64,000 nucleotides of DNA from Nocardia abscessus (GCF_015477775.1 NZ_JADLQO010000025.1:1-64000), one strand, 5' to 3'; counted from the stretch's first letter, positions 27,216 to 36,632 are shown. Program-made: numbers and translations. The notes: generated by a model not told the origin, from the sequence alone.

Positions 27216-28666
27216 GGGCGGATCGCGTCGGCTCGGTCGACGACCGGCGCGGCCGCCTCCGCTTCGGCGAATTCCTCGGCGGGTACGGGAGCGGGCTTGC
27301 CGGGGATGAACGACGACGCGACGATCAGGATCACCGCGGCTCCCGCGATCCACCAATACGCGTGCTGGAATCCCAGCTGCGCGCCGACGGTCGTTTCGAT
27401 GATCAGCGCGACCATCGCGATGCCGATCGAGGCGCCGAGCTGGTTGAGCATGTACAGCACGGAACTGCCCTGCGGGACCAGTTCGGGTGGCAGCGTCCGG
27501 TAGACCGATCCGATCGTCGGCGCGCCCCCCGATCCCGTGCCGATCCCGAAGGTGAACGCGGCCAGCGCCGTCCACCACAGGTTGGTATTCGCGTCGAACT
27601 GGGTGAACCAGAGGGCGCTCAGTAGCGCCACGACCGCGCCGGTCAGTGCGAGACGACGGGAGCCGAGCTGGTCGGAGAGCCGGCCCGCCAACGGCATCGC
27701 GATCGCCGATCCGAGGCCGAAGGGCGCGAGCAGCAGACCGGCCTCCCATGCGTCGAAACCCCGAACCTGTTGGTAGTACAGCGGAATCGCGAAAATGCTG
27801 GCGAAACTGAGCAAGCCGAGCAGGGCCGCCGCGACCACGCTGGCGCTGAAGCTGCCGCGGGTGAACAATCGCACATCGATCAGCGGCGGCGTCGCCCGCT
27901 TGCGCAGCGCGTGCGCGGTGTAGGCGGCCAGCAGCACGATCGCGACGGCCAGCGGAAGCAGCACGTGCCAGGTCGTGAAGACACCCCGCTGGCCGACCTC
28001 CGACAACGCGAGCACGCCCACGGCGACTCCCGGGCCGATCAACGCGACGCCGATCACGTCGAGCCGGGTGCGGGTGTCCTGGGGCGGGTCGACGGGCAGG
28101 ACCCGCCGCGCCAGCACGAACGAGACGATCGCGATCGGCACGTTGATCAGGAACATCCAGCGCCAGTCGAAGCTGCTCAGGATGAGACCGCCGACGATCG
28201 GGCCGAGGATCGGGCCGGTCGAACCGACGATGCCCATCACTCCCATCACTCGGCCCATCCGATTCGGGCCCGCGGCGCGCGCCAGCAACGTGAGCATCAG
28301 CGGGTCGAGGATGCCCGCTCCGATGCCCTGGATCACGCGGAACACGATCAGGCTGCCTATGGACCAGGCCAGTCCGGAGCCGATCGAGCCGACCAGGAAC
28401 ACCACGAGCCCGGTGAGCCAGAGTTTGCGGCCGCCGAAGCGGTCGACGGCCCACGCGCCGACCGGAATGGTGAGCGTCAGCGCCAGCAGGTAGCCGGTGG
28501 ACACCCAGCCGACGGTGGCGAGGGAGGTGTCGAACCTCGCGGCCAGGGTGTCCACCGCGACCGCGGCCATCGAGCCGTCGAGGATGCCCATGATCCCGCC
28601 GAGCAGGATCACGCCGATCATCCGCCGCAAGGCTGGATCGAGCCGGTCTTCCAGGGGTTGCGTCAT
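27212..28666 (-). CDS. MFS drug exporter, DHA2 (EmrB/QacA) family
   Basis: A 484-aa protein with about 14 transmembrane segments. GGIMGILDGSMAAVAVDTLA is the DHA2 motif D1, DRFGGRKLWLTG motif A, RVIQGIGAGILDPLMLTLL motif B, and GPILGPIVGGLIL motif C of drug antiporters. The ATG at 28666 has GGGAGA upstream. It is divergent from a TetR gene, the usual repressor-exporter layout, and overlaps the transposase-derived gene by 4 nt. It probably exports a hydrophobic drug; substrate unknown. Confidence 0.9.
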   Translation of the reverse strand: MTQPLEDRLDPALRRMIGVILLGGIMGILDGSMAAVAVDTLAARFDTSLATVGWVSTGYLLALTLTIPVGAWAVDRFGGRKLWLTGLVVFLVGSIGSGLAWSIGSLIVFRVIQGIGAGILDPLMLTLLARAAGPNRMGRVMGVMGIVGSTGPILGPIVGGLILSSFDWRWMFLINVPIAIVSFVLARRVLPVDPPQDTRTRLDVIGVALIGPGVAVGVLALSEVGQRGVFTTWHVLLPLAVAIVLLAAYTAHALRKRATPPLIDVRLFTRGSFSASVVAAALLGLLSFASIFAIPLYYQQVRGFDAWEAGLLLAPFGLGSAIAMPLAGRLSDQLGSRRLALTGAVVALLSALWFTQFDANTNLWWTALAAFTFGIGTGSGGAPTIGSVYRTLPPELVPQGSSVLYMLNQLGASIGIAMVALIIETTVGAQLGFQHAYWWIAGAAVILIVASSFIPGKPAPVPAEEFAEAEAAAPVVDRADAIRP

Positions 28667-28746
28667 AGGTGTCTCCCGGACTGGAAATGCATGCGTGGGT
28701 TTAACTCGCTGGTTCAATCTAATGTCCGTGGCTGTACATATCAAGA

Positions 28747-28766
28747 CGGTTCACGAAAATGAACCG
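28747..28766. promoter_or_regulatory. Putative TetR operator
   Basis: The 7-bp arms CGGTTCA and TGAACCG are perfectly inverted around CGAAAA. The site lies in the 140-bp region between the divergent MFS and TetR genes and upstream of the TACACT -10 element, so one bound repressor could control both. It covers the in-frame ATG at 28759, another reason to prefer the later start. Confidence 0.6.
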
Positions 28767-28794
28767 ACGAGGAAAGATCGCGCCGGAGGTGCGC

Positions 28795-28800
28795 TACACT
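28795..28800 (+). promoter_or_regulatory. -10 element for the TetR gene, leaderless start
   Basis: TACACT is a typical actinobacterial -10 and ends six bases before the GTG at 28807, where transcription and translation would both begin. Confidence 0.5.
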
Positions 28801-28806
28801 GCGGAA

Positions 28807-29463
28807 GTGGCAGCAGTGACATCGCCGGCCGGGCAGACGCCCTCGCGCGGGCGGATCGACAAACGGCAGGCGATCCTCGACGCGGCGTTCGTCGTGTTCG
28901 CGCGCCGGGGTTACGCGCAGGCGTGTGTCCAGGAGATCGCGGAGGAAGCCGGCGTCGCCAAGCCGACCATCTACAACCACCTCAACGACAAGGAAACGCT
29001 GTTCCGGCACGCAGTGACGGCCGTCAGCGACGCGGTGCTGGCCGAGAACCTGTCGGTTGTGGAGCGGTTGCGCAACCCCGGCCCCGACTTGCGCGCCGCA
29101 CTGGAAGACCTGGCGTACCGGCTGATCCGGGTCTGCTGCTCCGAGCGATCACGATCGCTGCGGTGGCTGACCTACGGCCAGGTCGCCCAGTTCCCCGACC
29201 TGATCGACATCGTCGTGAGCCGCACGTCGGACCAACTGGCCGAAGCGCTGGCCGATCGGCTCGCGCGCCTGTCGCTGTCCGGCCGCCTGCGCGCGTGCGA
29301 CCCGGCCGCCGCCGCGGAACAGTTCCTCGTGTTGATCACCGGGCCGATGGAGGGCCGCTCGCGGCTCGGCACCCGGAAGGTCTCCACCGCCGAGATGCAC
29401 GCGGTCGCCGCGGCGGCGGTCGATACTTTCCTGCGCGCCTACGAAGCGCCCGAAAACCGATGA
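28807..29463 (+). CDS. TetR-family transcriptional regulator
   Basis: A 218-aa regulator. The HTH is RQAILDAAFVVFARRGYAQA followed by CVQEIAEEAGVAKPTIYNHL, and the rest is the all-helical ligand-binding domain with a TetR_C-like segment. The GTG at 28807 was chosen over ATG 28759 because a TACACT -10 lies six bases upstream and an operator-like palindrome overlaps the earlier ATG. It is divergent from the DHA2 exporter and overlaps the LLM oxidoreductase by 4 nt, so it likely represses both directions. Confidence 0.88.
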   Translation: MAAVTSPAGQTPSRGRIDKRQAILDAAFVVFARRGYAQACVQEIAEEAGVAKPTIYNHLNDKETLFRHAVTAVSDAVLAENLSVVERLRNPGPDLRAALEDLAYRLIRVCCSERSRSLRWLTYGQVAQFPDLIDIVVSRTSDQLAEALADRLARLSLSGRLRACDPAAAAEQFLVLITGPMEGRSRLGTRKVSTAEMHAVAAAAVDTFLRAYEAPENR

Positions 29464-30302
29464 GCCCGCACTCGTTTCGTTTCGGCGTCGTCGCCGTCTC
29501 CGCCGCCGGCGGGAAGGAATGGACGGCGACCGCCCAGTGGGCGGAAGACGCCGGCTTCTCGGCCCTGCTCGTGCCCGACCTGCCGCCCCCGGTACCCGCG
29601 CCGCTGACCGCGCTCGCGATCGCCGCGGCGGCGACCACGAGGTTGGAGGTCGGTACCTGGGTGCTGGCCAACGATTTCCGCAACCCCGTCGTCGTCGCGC
29701 GGGAGGCCGCCACGCTGGATCTGCTCTCCGGCGGCCGTTTCCGGCTCGGGCTCGGCGCGGGCCAGCCCGCCAACGGCTACGGCGACCTCGGAGTCACCGT
29801 CGAATCCGGCGCGATCCGGATCGAACGGCTCGCCGAATCGGTCCGTATCGTCAACGCGCTGTTCCGTGGCGAGCGGGTCCACCTCACCGGCACCCATTAC
29901 ACGAGCGCCGGGGCCGAGCTGCTGCCTGCGCCACCGCGCAAAGTGCCGCTGCTGATCGCCGCGGGCGGCAGGCGCGCGACCGAACTCGCCGCGGCCGAAG
30001 CGGATACCGTCGCGTTCAGCACCTTCTCCCGGGAGCAGCTCGCCCGTCAGCTCGAATGGCTGGAGAACGCGGCGGGCGAACGGTTCCCGCAACTCGAACT
30101 GGCTCTGCGCTTCAGTACTCCATCGAGCACCATCGGACCGCCGATGCCGGACGGAGCGCCCAACCTCCTCGCCGGTGCACCGGACGACGTCGCCGATCAA
30201 CTCCGCCGACTGCGCGACCGGTTCGGCATCTCCTACGTCGTGCTGGACGAGATCGCCGCTCGTGACCTCGCTCCGGTGGTGAGTCGGTTGGCAGGCGCCT
30301 GA
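29460..30302 (+). CDS. LLM-class flavin/F420-dependent oxidoreductase (TIGR03621-like)
   Basis: A 280-aa luciferase-like TIM barrel. FRFGVVAVSAAGGKEW at the start, ATTRLEVGTWVLANDFRNP, and the LLSGGRFRLGLGAGQP signature identify the family; in actinobacteria such proteins use reduced F420 or FMN. The ATG overlaps the TetR stop (ATGA), so it is the first effector of that regulator. Substrate unknown; detoxification of a compound sensed by the TetR protein is a reasonable guess. Confidence 0.85.
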   Translation: MSPHSFRFGVVAVSAAGGKEWTATAQWAEDAGFSALLVPDLPPPVPAPLTALAIAAAATTRLEVGTWVLANDFRNPVVVAREAATLDLLSGGRFRLGLGAGQPANGYGDLGVTVESGAIRIERLAESVRIVNALFRGERVHLTGTHYTSAGAELLPAPPRKVPLLIAAGGRRATELAAAEADTVAFSTFSREQLARQLEWLENAAGERFPQLELALRFSTPSSTIGPPMPDGAPNLLAGAPDDVADQLRRLRDRFGISYVVLDEIAARDLAPVVSRLAGA

Positions 30303-30319
30303 CCGTCAGCTCTACGCGA

Positions 30320-31963
30320 TCACCGACCCAGCTCATCGGCGATGCGGGACCCGGGGATAGCGGCCAGCAACTCTCGGGTGTAGTCCTGAACGGGATTGCC
30401 GAACAGGTCGTCCGTCGCTCCGATCTCGATGATGCGGCCCCGCCGCATGACCGCTACGCGGTGGGCGATCTGGCGTACGACAGCCAGATCGTGCGAGATG
30501 AACAGGTACGCCACGCCGGTGTCGGCCTGCAGCTCCGCGAACAAGTCGAGAATCTGAGCCTGCACCGACACGTCCAGTGCCGACACGGGCTCGTCGCAGA
30601 CCACCAGCTCGGGCGCCAGTGCCAATGCGCGGGCGATCGCGACGCGCTGCCGCTGGCCGCCGGAGAGCTCCGCGGGCCTGCGGTGCAGCACCGCGGCGGG
30701 TAGGGCGACCCGGTCGAGGAGCTCGCGGGCACGCGCCGCACGAGAAGCACGGTTACCGACACCGAACACGCGCAGCGGCTCGGTGATCACCTCCTGGATC
30801 GAGAACCGTGGATCCAGCGACTCGTACGGGTTCTGGTAGATCAACTGCGCCCGTCGCCGTAGTTCCCGCAGTCGCGCGCCCTTGCTGGTCGTCACATCCT
30901 CGCCGCCGAATGCGATCCGGCCCGACGTGGGCTGCGCGAGGCGCAGGACGAGCCTGGCAGTGGTGGACTTGCCCGACCCCGACTCCCCCACCAGAGCCAG
31001 CGTTTCCCCGCGCCGCAGCGAGAATCCCACGCCGTCGACCGCACGAACGACGCGCGCCGCTCCGTCGGCGCGGGGTAGCGGAAACTCTTTGACCAAGTTC
31101 TCGACAGCGACGAGCGGCTCGGCCTCCGCCGCGGGCCGAAGCACGCGCGGCCGGGTGGCGCCGAGACTCGGCGCGCTGCGCAGCAACTCACGCGTGTACG
31201 GCTCCTGCGGGTCGGCGAGAATCGCGCGCGCAGGCCCACTCTCGATGATCCGGCCCTGCGACATTACCGCGATGCGCTGGGCCCGGTCCGCGGCGACACC
31301 GAGGTCATGGGTGACGAGCAGGACCGCGGTGCCGAACTCCTCGGTCAGGTGCTGTATGTGGTCGAGGATGCGCCGCTGCACCGTCACATCCAGAGCGCTG
31401 GTCGGCTCGTCGGCGATGATGAGCTTCGGCTGCGCGGCGATCGCGATGGCGATGAGCGCGCGCTGCCGCATGCCGCCGGACAATTCGTGCGGGTACTGTC
31501 GCGCCCGAATCTCCGGATCGGGCATTCCGGCCCGATCGAGAAGTTCGACGGCGTGCGCAGCCGCCGAGCGGCGCGTCGCCGAGCCGTGGATCACCAAAAC
31601 CTCGGCAACCTGCGTCCCGATCCGCTGCACCGGGTTCAGTGCGACACCGGGATCCTGTGGGATCAGGCCGATCTGCGCGCCACGCACGGCCCGCAGGTGT
31701 TTCTCCGGCAACGTGGCCAGGTCGTGGCCGCCGAACTGGATGCGGCCGGCATCGATCCGGCCCGCGGCGGGCAGCAGCCGGGTGATCGCGTGCGCCGTGG
31801 TGCTCTTGCCCGAGCCGGATTCCCCGACCAGCGCGACGATCTCGCCCGGCGCGATATCCAGATCGACCGATCGCACCGCGTGCGCCGGTCCTGTCCGGGT
31901 GCGGTAGGAGACGGTCAAACCACGCAGTTCCAGCAAATTTCCGGTCATCCTTTTTCCGGTCAT
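30320..31963 (-). CDS. Peptide/nickel-type ABC transporter, fused double ATPase (DppD-DppF)
   Basis: A 547-aa protein with two nucleotide-binding domains in tandem. Each has a Walker A GESGSGKSTT, an ABC signature (LSGGMRQRALIAIAIA and LSGGQRQRVAIARALA) and a Walker B (IIADEPTSALDVT and VVCDEPVSALDVS). The C-terminal oligopeptide-transporter extension after the second domain is short. The start at 31963 overlaps the permease stop by 4 nt. It powers the importer encoded by the three upstream genes. Confidence 0.93.
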   Translation of the reverse strand: MTGKRMTGNLLELRGLTVSYRTRTGPAHAVRSVDLDIAPGEIVALVGESGSGKSTTAHAITRLLPAAGRIDAGRIQFGGHDLATLPEKHLRAVRGAQIGLIPQDPGVALNPVQRIGTQVAEVLVIHGSATRRSAAAHAVELLDRAGMPDPEIRARQYPHELSGGMRQRALIAIAIAAQPKLIIADEPTSALDVTVQRRILDHIQHLTEEFGTAVLLVTHDLGVAADRAQRIAVMSQGRIIESGPARAILADPQEPYTRELLRSAPSLGATRPRVLRPAAEAEPLVAVENLVKEFPLPRADGAARVVRAVDGVGFSLRRGETLALVGESGSGKSTTARLVLRLAQPTSGRIAFGGEDVTTSKGARLRELRRRAQLIYQNPYESLDPRFSIQEVITEPLRVFGVGNRASRAARARELLDRVALPAAVLHRRPAELSGGQRQRVAIARALALAPELVVCDEPVSALDVSVQAQILDLFAELQADTGVAYLFISHDLAVVRQIAHRVAVMRRGRIIEIGATDDLFGNPVQDYTRELLAAIPGSRIADELGR

Positions 31964-32871
31964 CGTTGCCGCGCCCATTCCCCGTCCAGCGCCCGCGCGA
32001 TCCGATTGGTCGCCAGCACCAAGGCCGCCACCATCAGTCCCGAGAGGGTCGAGATCCACCAGGCGTTGGCGAGATAGCTGCGGCCGCTGGAAATAAGCGT
32101 GCCCCACTCCGGTGCCGGTGGCACCGCGCCGTAGCCGAGGAAACTCAGCGACGACACCGCGAGGACCGCGGTGCCGAGGTCCAGAGTGGCCAGCACGATC
32201 ACCGGCCCGATCGAGTTCGGCAGGACGTGACGGCCGAGCACCGTGTACCAGCGAGCGCCCGAAGACCAGGCGGCTTCGACGAACACCGCCCGGCGCAGGC
32301 GCAGCACTTCCGCGCGCATCACCCGCGCGAAGCCCGCCACGCCTGCGACTCCGACGGCGATCGCGACCTTGACCGTGCCGTAGCCCAGAGCCGTCACCAG
32401 CGCCAGCGACAGGAACAGCGCCGGAATGGACAGCAGCACATCCGCGAACCTCATCAGCACGTCATCGACCCACCGGCCGACGAATCCGGCGACGAGCCCG
32501 ATCGCACCACCGGCCACGAATGCCACCGCGACGGCGATCACGGTCGCCTGCAACGACAGCGCGGTGCCGTGCACGACGCGGGCGAACAGATCGCGGCCGA
32601 GCTCGTCCGTGCCGAACCAGTGCTGCCCGCTCGGTGGCGAGAATATCTCCGAGGGTACGCCCAGCAGCGGGTCACGCGCGGTGAACAGCGTGGGCCGGAA
32701 CGCGGCCGGCACCACCAGCGCGACGACGACAACCGACAGCACCAGACCCGGCCGGTACAACCAGAACCGCAGCAATCGCCCTCTGTCGAACCGGGTGTGG
32801 GGTTCGGGCTCGGCGCCACCATCGACCGCGGTCCGGTCGACGGCGAGTTCGGTCAGCAGGGTGTCGGTCAT
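31960..32871 (-). CDS. Peptide/nickel-type ABC transporter permease (DppC-like)
   Basis: A 303-aa permease. The N-terminal OppC-type segment (FDRGRLLRFWLYRPGLVLSV) is followed by HWFGTDELGRDLFARVVHGT, a DppC/OppC signature, and the EAA loop VEAAWSSGARWYTVLGRHVL. About six transmembrane helices. Overlaps both neighbours by 4 nt, showing tight translational coupling in the operon. Confidence 0.92.
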   Translation of the reverse strand: MTDTLLTELAVDRTAVDGGAEPEPHTRFDRGRLLRFWLYRPGLVLSVVVVALVVPAAFRPTLFTARDPLLGVPSEIFSPPSGQHWFGTDELGRDLFARVVHGTALSLQATVIAVAVAFVAGGAIGLVAGFVGRWVDDVLMRFADVLLSIPALFLSLALVTALGYGTVKVAIAVGVAGVAGFARVMRAEVLRLRRAVFVEAAWSSGARWYTVLGRHVLPNSIGPVIVLATLDLGTAVLAVSSLSFLGYGAVPPAPEWGTLISSGRSYLANAWWISTLSGLMVAALVLATNRIARALDGEWARQR

Positions 32872-33821
32872 GCGAAACTCCTTCGGCCTGCTACCACGAT
32901 CCGTGGGTCCAGCAACGGATAGATCAGGTCGACGACCAGGTTGACCACGACGAACACGAACGCGCCGAACACCACGACACCCTGGACGAGCGGAATGTCC
33001 TGCACGCTCACGGCACCGGCCATGACCCGTCCCAGGCCGTTGCGGGAGAACACCGTCTCGATGACCACCGAGCTGGCCAGCAGCTGGCCGACGAGCAACC
33101 CGACAATGGTGAGCGCGGGCAGCGACGCGCTGCGCAGGGCATGCCGCAGGTGGACGCGCACGCGGCCGGCGCCCTTGGCGCGGGCGGTCTGCACGAAGGG
33201 CGCGTCCAACGTGGACAACAGGCTCTTCGCCAGCACCTGCGCGATCAGCGCACCGGTCGGAATCGCCAGCGTGACGGCGGGCAGCACCAGCCCGGGCAAG
33301 CCGCCGTTGCCGAACGCCGGAAACAGGCGCACTCGAAAGGACAGCAGCTGCACCAGCATCAGCCCCGCCCAGAAGGACGGGATCGAGATCGCCAGGGGCG
33401 GCAGCGACAGCAGCACCTGGCGCAGCCATCGCCGCGTGGTATAGGTCGCGCTCAGGGCCAAGCCGCCGCCGAACAGCACAGCCAGTAGCACGGCCGCACC
33501 GGTCAGCTGCAACGTCGGCGGCAGCGCGGTCACGATCGTGTCCGTCACCGACCGGCCGGTGGCCACGGAGTCACCGAAGTCGCCGCGCAGCGCCTTGCCC
33601 AGGTAGTCGAAGTACTGCACCAGGATGGGCTTGTCGAATCCGTACTCCGCGCGGAGAGCGGCCAGCTCCGCCGGGTCGACCGGCGAGGAGTTCAGGCCCC
33701 CGCCCGCCATCGCGGACACCGGATCACCGGGAAGGTAGTCCAGCACCAGAAACGACACCGTGTAGGCCGCCCACAGCACCACGACCGCCTGCGCGAGCCG
33801 ACGTAATATATACCGCCGCAT
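32868..33821 (-). CDS. Peptide/nickel-type ABC transporter permease (DppB-like)
   Basis: A 317-aa permease. It begins MRRYILRRLAQAVVVLW with LPGDPVSAM and YGFDKPILVQYFDYLG, the normal OppB/DppB start, has the EAA loop VQTARAKGAGRVRVHLRHAL, and ends ....DLIYPLLDPRI. It lies 6 nt after the binding-protein gene and overlaps the DppC-like gene by 4 nt. Confidence 0.92.
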   Translation of the reverse strand: MRRYILRRLAQAVVVLWAAYTVSFLVLDYLPGDPVSAMAGGGLNSSPVDPAELAALRAEYGFDKPILVQYFDYLGKALRGDFGDSVATGRSVTDTIVTALPPTLQLTGAAVLLAVLFGGGLALSATYTTRRWLRQVLLSLPPLAISIPSFWAGLMLVQLLSFRVRLFPAFGNGGLPGLVLPAVTLAIPTGALIAQVLAKSLLSTLDAPFVQTARAKGAGRVRVHLRHALRSASLPALTIVGLLVGQLLASSVVIETVFSRNGLGRVMAGAVSVQDIPLVQGVVVFGAFVFVVVNLVVDLIYPLLDPRIVVAGRRSFA

Positions 33822-33827
33822 GACTTG

Positions 33828-35450
33828 TCAGCTCCGCCAGGTGTCGTGCAGCCGGGTTCGGCTCGACGCCTCGAACGTCAGGCCGTGCACGCGCCCGGAC
33901 ACCGCGAGCACGGTCTCCAGTTCCACGACCGGGATCACGTAGGCGTTGCGCACGATCAGCCGCTGCGCCTGCTCGACCAGCGGCTGCCGTGCGGCCGGGT
34001 CCACCGCCGCGGCCTGGCCGGTGAGCAGTCCGTCCAGTGGGCTCGGCGCCAGCCGGTAGGCGTTGACCAGCTGCGTGGAATACAGGGTGCGCAGGCAGTC
34101 CGGGTCCGCTCGGCTCAGGTCCCCGCCCCACAGCCCGTCGAAGTCCCCGGTCTGCAGAAGCTGCGGGAATTGGGTGACCTGCAACTCTTTGAGTTGCAAC
34201 TCCACCCCGATCGCCTTGAGCTGCTGCTGGATCAGCTCCAGCGCAGGCCGCGTGTTCTGTGAATTGTTGAACCAGACCACCGTCAGGCTCAGCCTGGCGC
34301 CGTCCTTCTGCCGGATGCCGTCACCGCCCGTCGTCCAGCCCGCCGAGTCCAGCAGCGACTTCGCCTGCGCCACGTCGACGGTCAGGTCCGCGGAGAGATC
34401 GATGTAGCCGGGGGTCGTGCGCGAGAGGATGCCGGTCGCCGGGGCCGTGCCGCTCTGGAATACCGCTTCCACGACCTGGCGCCGGTCCACGGCCGCCTGA
34501 ATAGCCTTGCGCACCTGCACCTCTCGCAGGATCGGCCGCGAGTTGTTCAGGCCGAGGTTGAACACCGCGCCCGGATGCGAGCGCGTCAGCAACGTGACGC
34601 CTGCGGCTTTCAGCCCGGGCTCGTCGGCGCGGCCGGTGCCTGCGACGACATCCACTTGGCCGGACTGCACGCTACCGGCCCGGACACCGGATTCGGGAAT
34701 CACGGTGAACTCGAGTTTGTCGAGGTAAGCCTCGCCCGGCTTGGTCCACAGCGGCGACCCCCAGTTGTAACCGGCGCGCTTGGTGAGCGTGATCGACTGG
34801 TTGGGCACGTACTTCGACAGCACGAACGGTCCTGAACCGACCACTCCGTCGCTGCACCGCTGCTGCGGCGTCTTCGCGGCGCTGGCCGCGGAGACCAGGC
34901 CGAGCGCGGCCGTCGAAGTCGCCTGGAGGAACTGGGCATTGGGCTGCTCGAACGTGATCCTGGCCGTGTGGTCGTCGATCACCTCGGTGCCGACGTAGCC
35001 GCTGATATAGCCCTTGGACAGGATGGCGAGCGCGCCGAGCTTCGGGATCGCGTCGAAATTGTCCTTCACCACCTGGGCGTTCACCGCGCTGCCGTCGCTG
35101 AAGGTCGCGCCGGGTCGCAGGTGGAAGGTGAAGGATTTCGCGTGCTCGTCGACCTCCCAGCTCTGCGCCAGCCACGGCACTGTCTTGCCCGTCGCCGGAT
35201 CCTGGTCGGTCAGCGAATCGACGGTCTCGCGCAGCGAGTAGAGCGTGTCGCTGCTGCCGACCTGCTGCGGATCGACGCAGCCCGCGTCCGAGGCGACCGC
35301 GAACGTCAGCGTGCCACCGGGTTTCGGCGGTCCGGCGTCCCCGCCGGACTGACCGTCGGTACTCGAGTCGCAGGCACTCGACAGCAGGGCCGCCCCCGCT
35401 ATCAGTGCCGACGCACAGCGGGCCGACTTCGAACGAAATGCACTGCTCAC
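33828..35450 (-). CDS. Peptide/nickel-type ABC transporter substrate-binding lipoprotein
   Basis: A 540-aa SBP_bac_5 family lipoprotein. The GTG start at 35450 has AGGA upstream. The signal peptide ends in LLSSAC with Cys27, followed by a Ser/Gly linker. LRETVDSLTDQDPATGKTVP and FHLRPGATFSDGSAVNAQVV are family hallmarks. First gene of the four-gene importer. The ligand may be a peptide, nickel chelate or other small molecule; nothing in the sequence decides this. Confidence 0.92.
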   Translation of the reverse strand: MSSAFRSKSARCASALIAGAALLSSACDSSTDGQSGGDAGPPKPGGTLTFAVASDAGCVDPQQVGSSDTLYSLRETVDSLTDQDPATGKTVPWLAQSWEVDEHAKSFTFHLRPGATFSDGSAVNAQVVKDNFDAIPKLGALAILSKGYISGYVGTEVIDDHTARITFEQPNAQFLQATSTAALGLVSAASAAKTPQQRCSDGVVGSGPFVLSKYVPNQSITLTKRAGYNWGSPLWTKPGEAYLDKLEFTVIPESGVRAGSVQSGQVDVVAGTGRADEPGLKAAGVTLLTRSHPGAVFNLGLNNSRPILREVQVRKAIQAAVDRRQVVEAVFQSGTAPATGILSRTTPGYIDLSADLTVDVAQAKSLLDSAGWTTGGDGIRQKDGARLSLTVVWFNNSQNTRPALELIQQQLKAIGVELQLKELQVTQFPQLLQTGDFDGLWGGDLSRADPDCLRTLYSTQLVNAYRLAPSPLDGLLTGQAAAVDPAARQPLVEQAQRLIVRNAYVIPVVELETVLAVSGRVHGLTFEASSRTRLHDTWRS

Positions 35451-35738
35451 TGGGTTTTCCTCATCTTCTGCCAGGATTCATGCCGCACGACAGCGGTAGC
35501 CACCGAGTACTTCACGGAAACCGGATCGGGCGACGGCACACGGAACGTTTTCACACCGCGAATTGCCAGGTCAATGATTCGAATCAGCACGTTCGCAAAT
35601 GACGTTTTCGCCGGAACGCCGTGCCGTATTCGTCGACCGCCGATCGGTATCGGAAAGACCGAGGTTCTTCCCCGCGACGGATTTGATACCGTACGATTCG
35701 CCGCGCGATACCTTGTCGCCGGGGGAGAAAGGACAGAC
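35451..35738. other. Divergent intergenic region
   Basis: It lies between the importer operon (minus) and a SnoaL-like gene (plus). It is lower in GC than the flanks, as expected for promoters, but I see no clear palindrome. Confidence 0.4.
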
Positions 35739-36221
35739 GTGACCACCTCACCCGAAGATCTGCTCGCGACCATCGAAGCCGAGCGGGCAATCTACCGAAC
35801 GTTCTACCACTTCTTCCGAATCGCGGACACCGGTGAGAGTGAACGCTTCAACGAATGCTTCACACCCGACGCGCTGATCGAGTACCGCATCATGCCCGGC
35901 CCGGTCGTGCGCTTCCACGGGCGCGACGAGTTCACCTCGTACATGAGTCGCGTACCGAAGTCGCAGCGCGCCATGGTGGCCCACGTCGCCGGGCAGGCCA
36001 CCATCGAGTGGACCGATGACGGCCCCCTGCTCACCGCCTACGCCACGGTCTGGCATTGGTTCACCACCAGGGATTTCGCCGACTCGAACCGGCCTGCGGA
36101 CTGGACCACCATCGGCCTGGTGCAGGACAAGTTCGAGAAGTACGACGGCGAGTGGCTGATCTCCCACCGCGATGTGCGGCCGGTGGCGGGACGGGTCGCC
36201 GCCGGGCGCGGCCCGGTCTGA
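35739..36221 (+). CDS. SnoaL-like / NTF2-like protein
   Basis: A 160-aa alpha+beta barrel protein. The GTG at 35739 has GAGAAAGGA upstream. ERAIYRTFYHFFRIADTGES ... FTPDALIEYRIMPGP ... HVAGQATIEWTDDGPLLTAY and DKFEKYDGEWLISHRDV show the SnoaL_4 pattern. Relatives are polyketide cyclases, hydratases or aromatic-ring modifying enzymes, others have no activity. It stands alone before a strong hairpin, at the left edge of the polyketide cluster. Confidence 0.82.
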   Translation: MTTSPEDLLATIEAERAIYRTFYHFFRIADTGESERFNECFTPDALIEYRIMPGPVVRFHGRDEFTSYMSRVPKSQRAMVAHVAGQATIEWTDDGPLLTAYATVWHWFTTRDFADSNRPADWTTIGLVQDKFEKYDGEWLISHRDVRPVAGRVAAGRGPV

Positions 36222-36239
36222 ACACACCCCCTTCTGCGC

Positions 36240-36271
36240 ACGGGCTGGGCTCGCACACGAGTCCAGCCCGT
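36240..36271 (+). terminator. Strong terminator hairpin
   Basis: A 14-bp stem (ACGGGCTGGGCTCG with CGAGTCCAGCCCGT, one G-T pair) and a four-base loop lie 18 nt after the SnoaL-like stop. It isolates that gene from the operon at 36820. Confidence 0.75.
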
Positions 36272-36544
36272 TCGCCGTTGTGCGGGTTTTCGGACGGCCG
36301 CCGAGCGTCGCGTAATTTCGATGGAGAGGCTGTTTCCCGAGCATCGAACGTGCGGCGGGGTAGAAATTATGTCCCGTAATGATCGTGGACATCGGTAACA
36401 CAATGTTCCGGCCACCTGGGTGACATTTCCGAGTGTTCGGACGATCGCTGAACGGCCGGAGAAAGAGAATACGTCAGCTCGTTCGCAGCTGAAATGCGAG
36501 GTTCGCCCCCAGCGTGTCACCGATGTTCCGACAACAGTTGCCTC

Positions 36545-36588
36545 AACTTTTCCGAAGCGGGCACGGCGGGGGTGAACTTTTCCGAAGC
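36545..36588. repeat. Pair of 14-bp direct repeats, possible activator sites
   Basis: AACTTTTCCGAAGC occurs at 36545-36558 and 36575-36588, exactly 30 bp apart, about three helical turns. Direct repeats with this phasing upstream of a promoter are typical activator sites (SARP or LuxR types). No such repeat was noticed upstream of the minus-strand operon. Confidence 0.5.
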
Positions 36589-36632
36589 ACAGCGTCATCG
36601 ATCACGCCACAATACTGCGGTCGCGGAATGAG

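Noticed and set aside
30320..35450. Peptide ABC importer as part of the polyketide cluster
   Set aside because: It is complete in itself, is transcribed away from the cluster, lacks the CTACGG operator and is a common housekeeping-type locus; no evidence ties it to the pathway.
34968..35738. Plus-strand frame continuing upstream of the SnoaL-like gene to 34968
   Set aside because: It is antisense to the peptide-binding lipoprotein gene; the conserved protein begins at GTG 35739 with a ribosome site.
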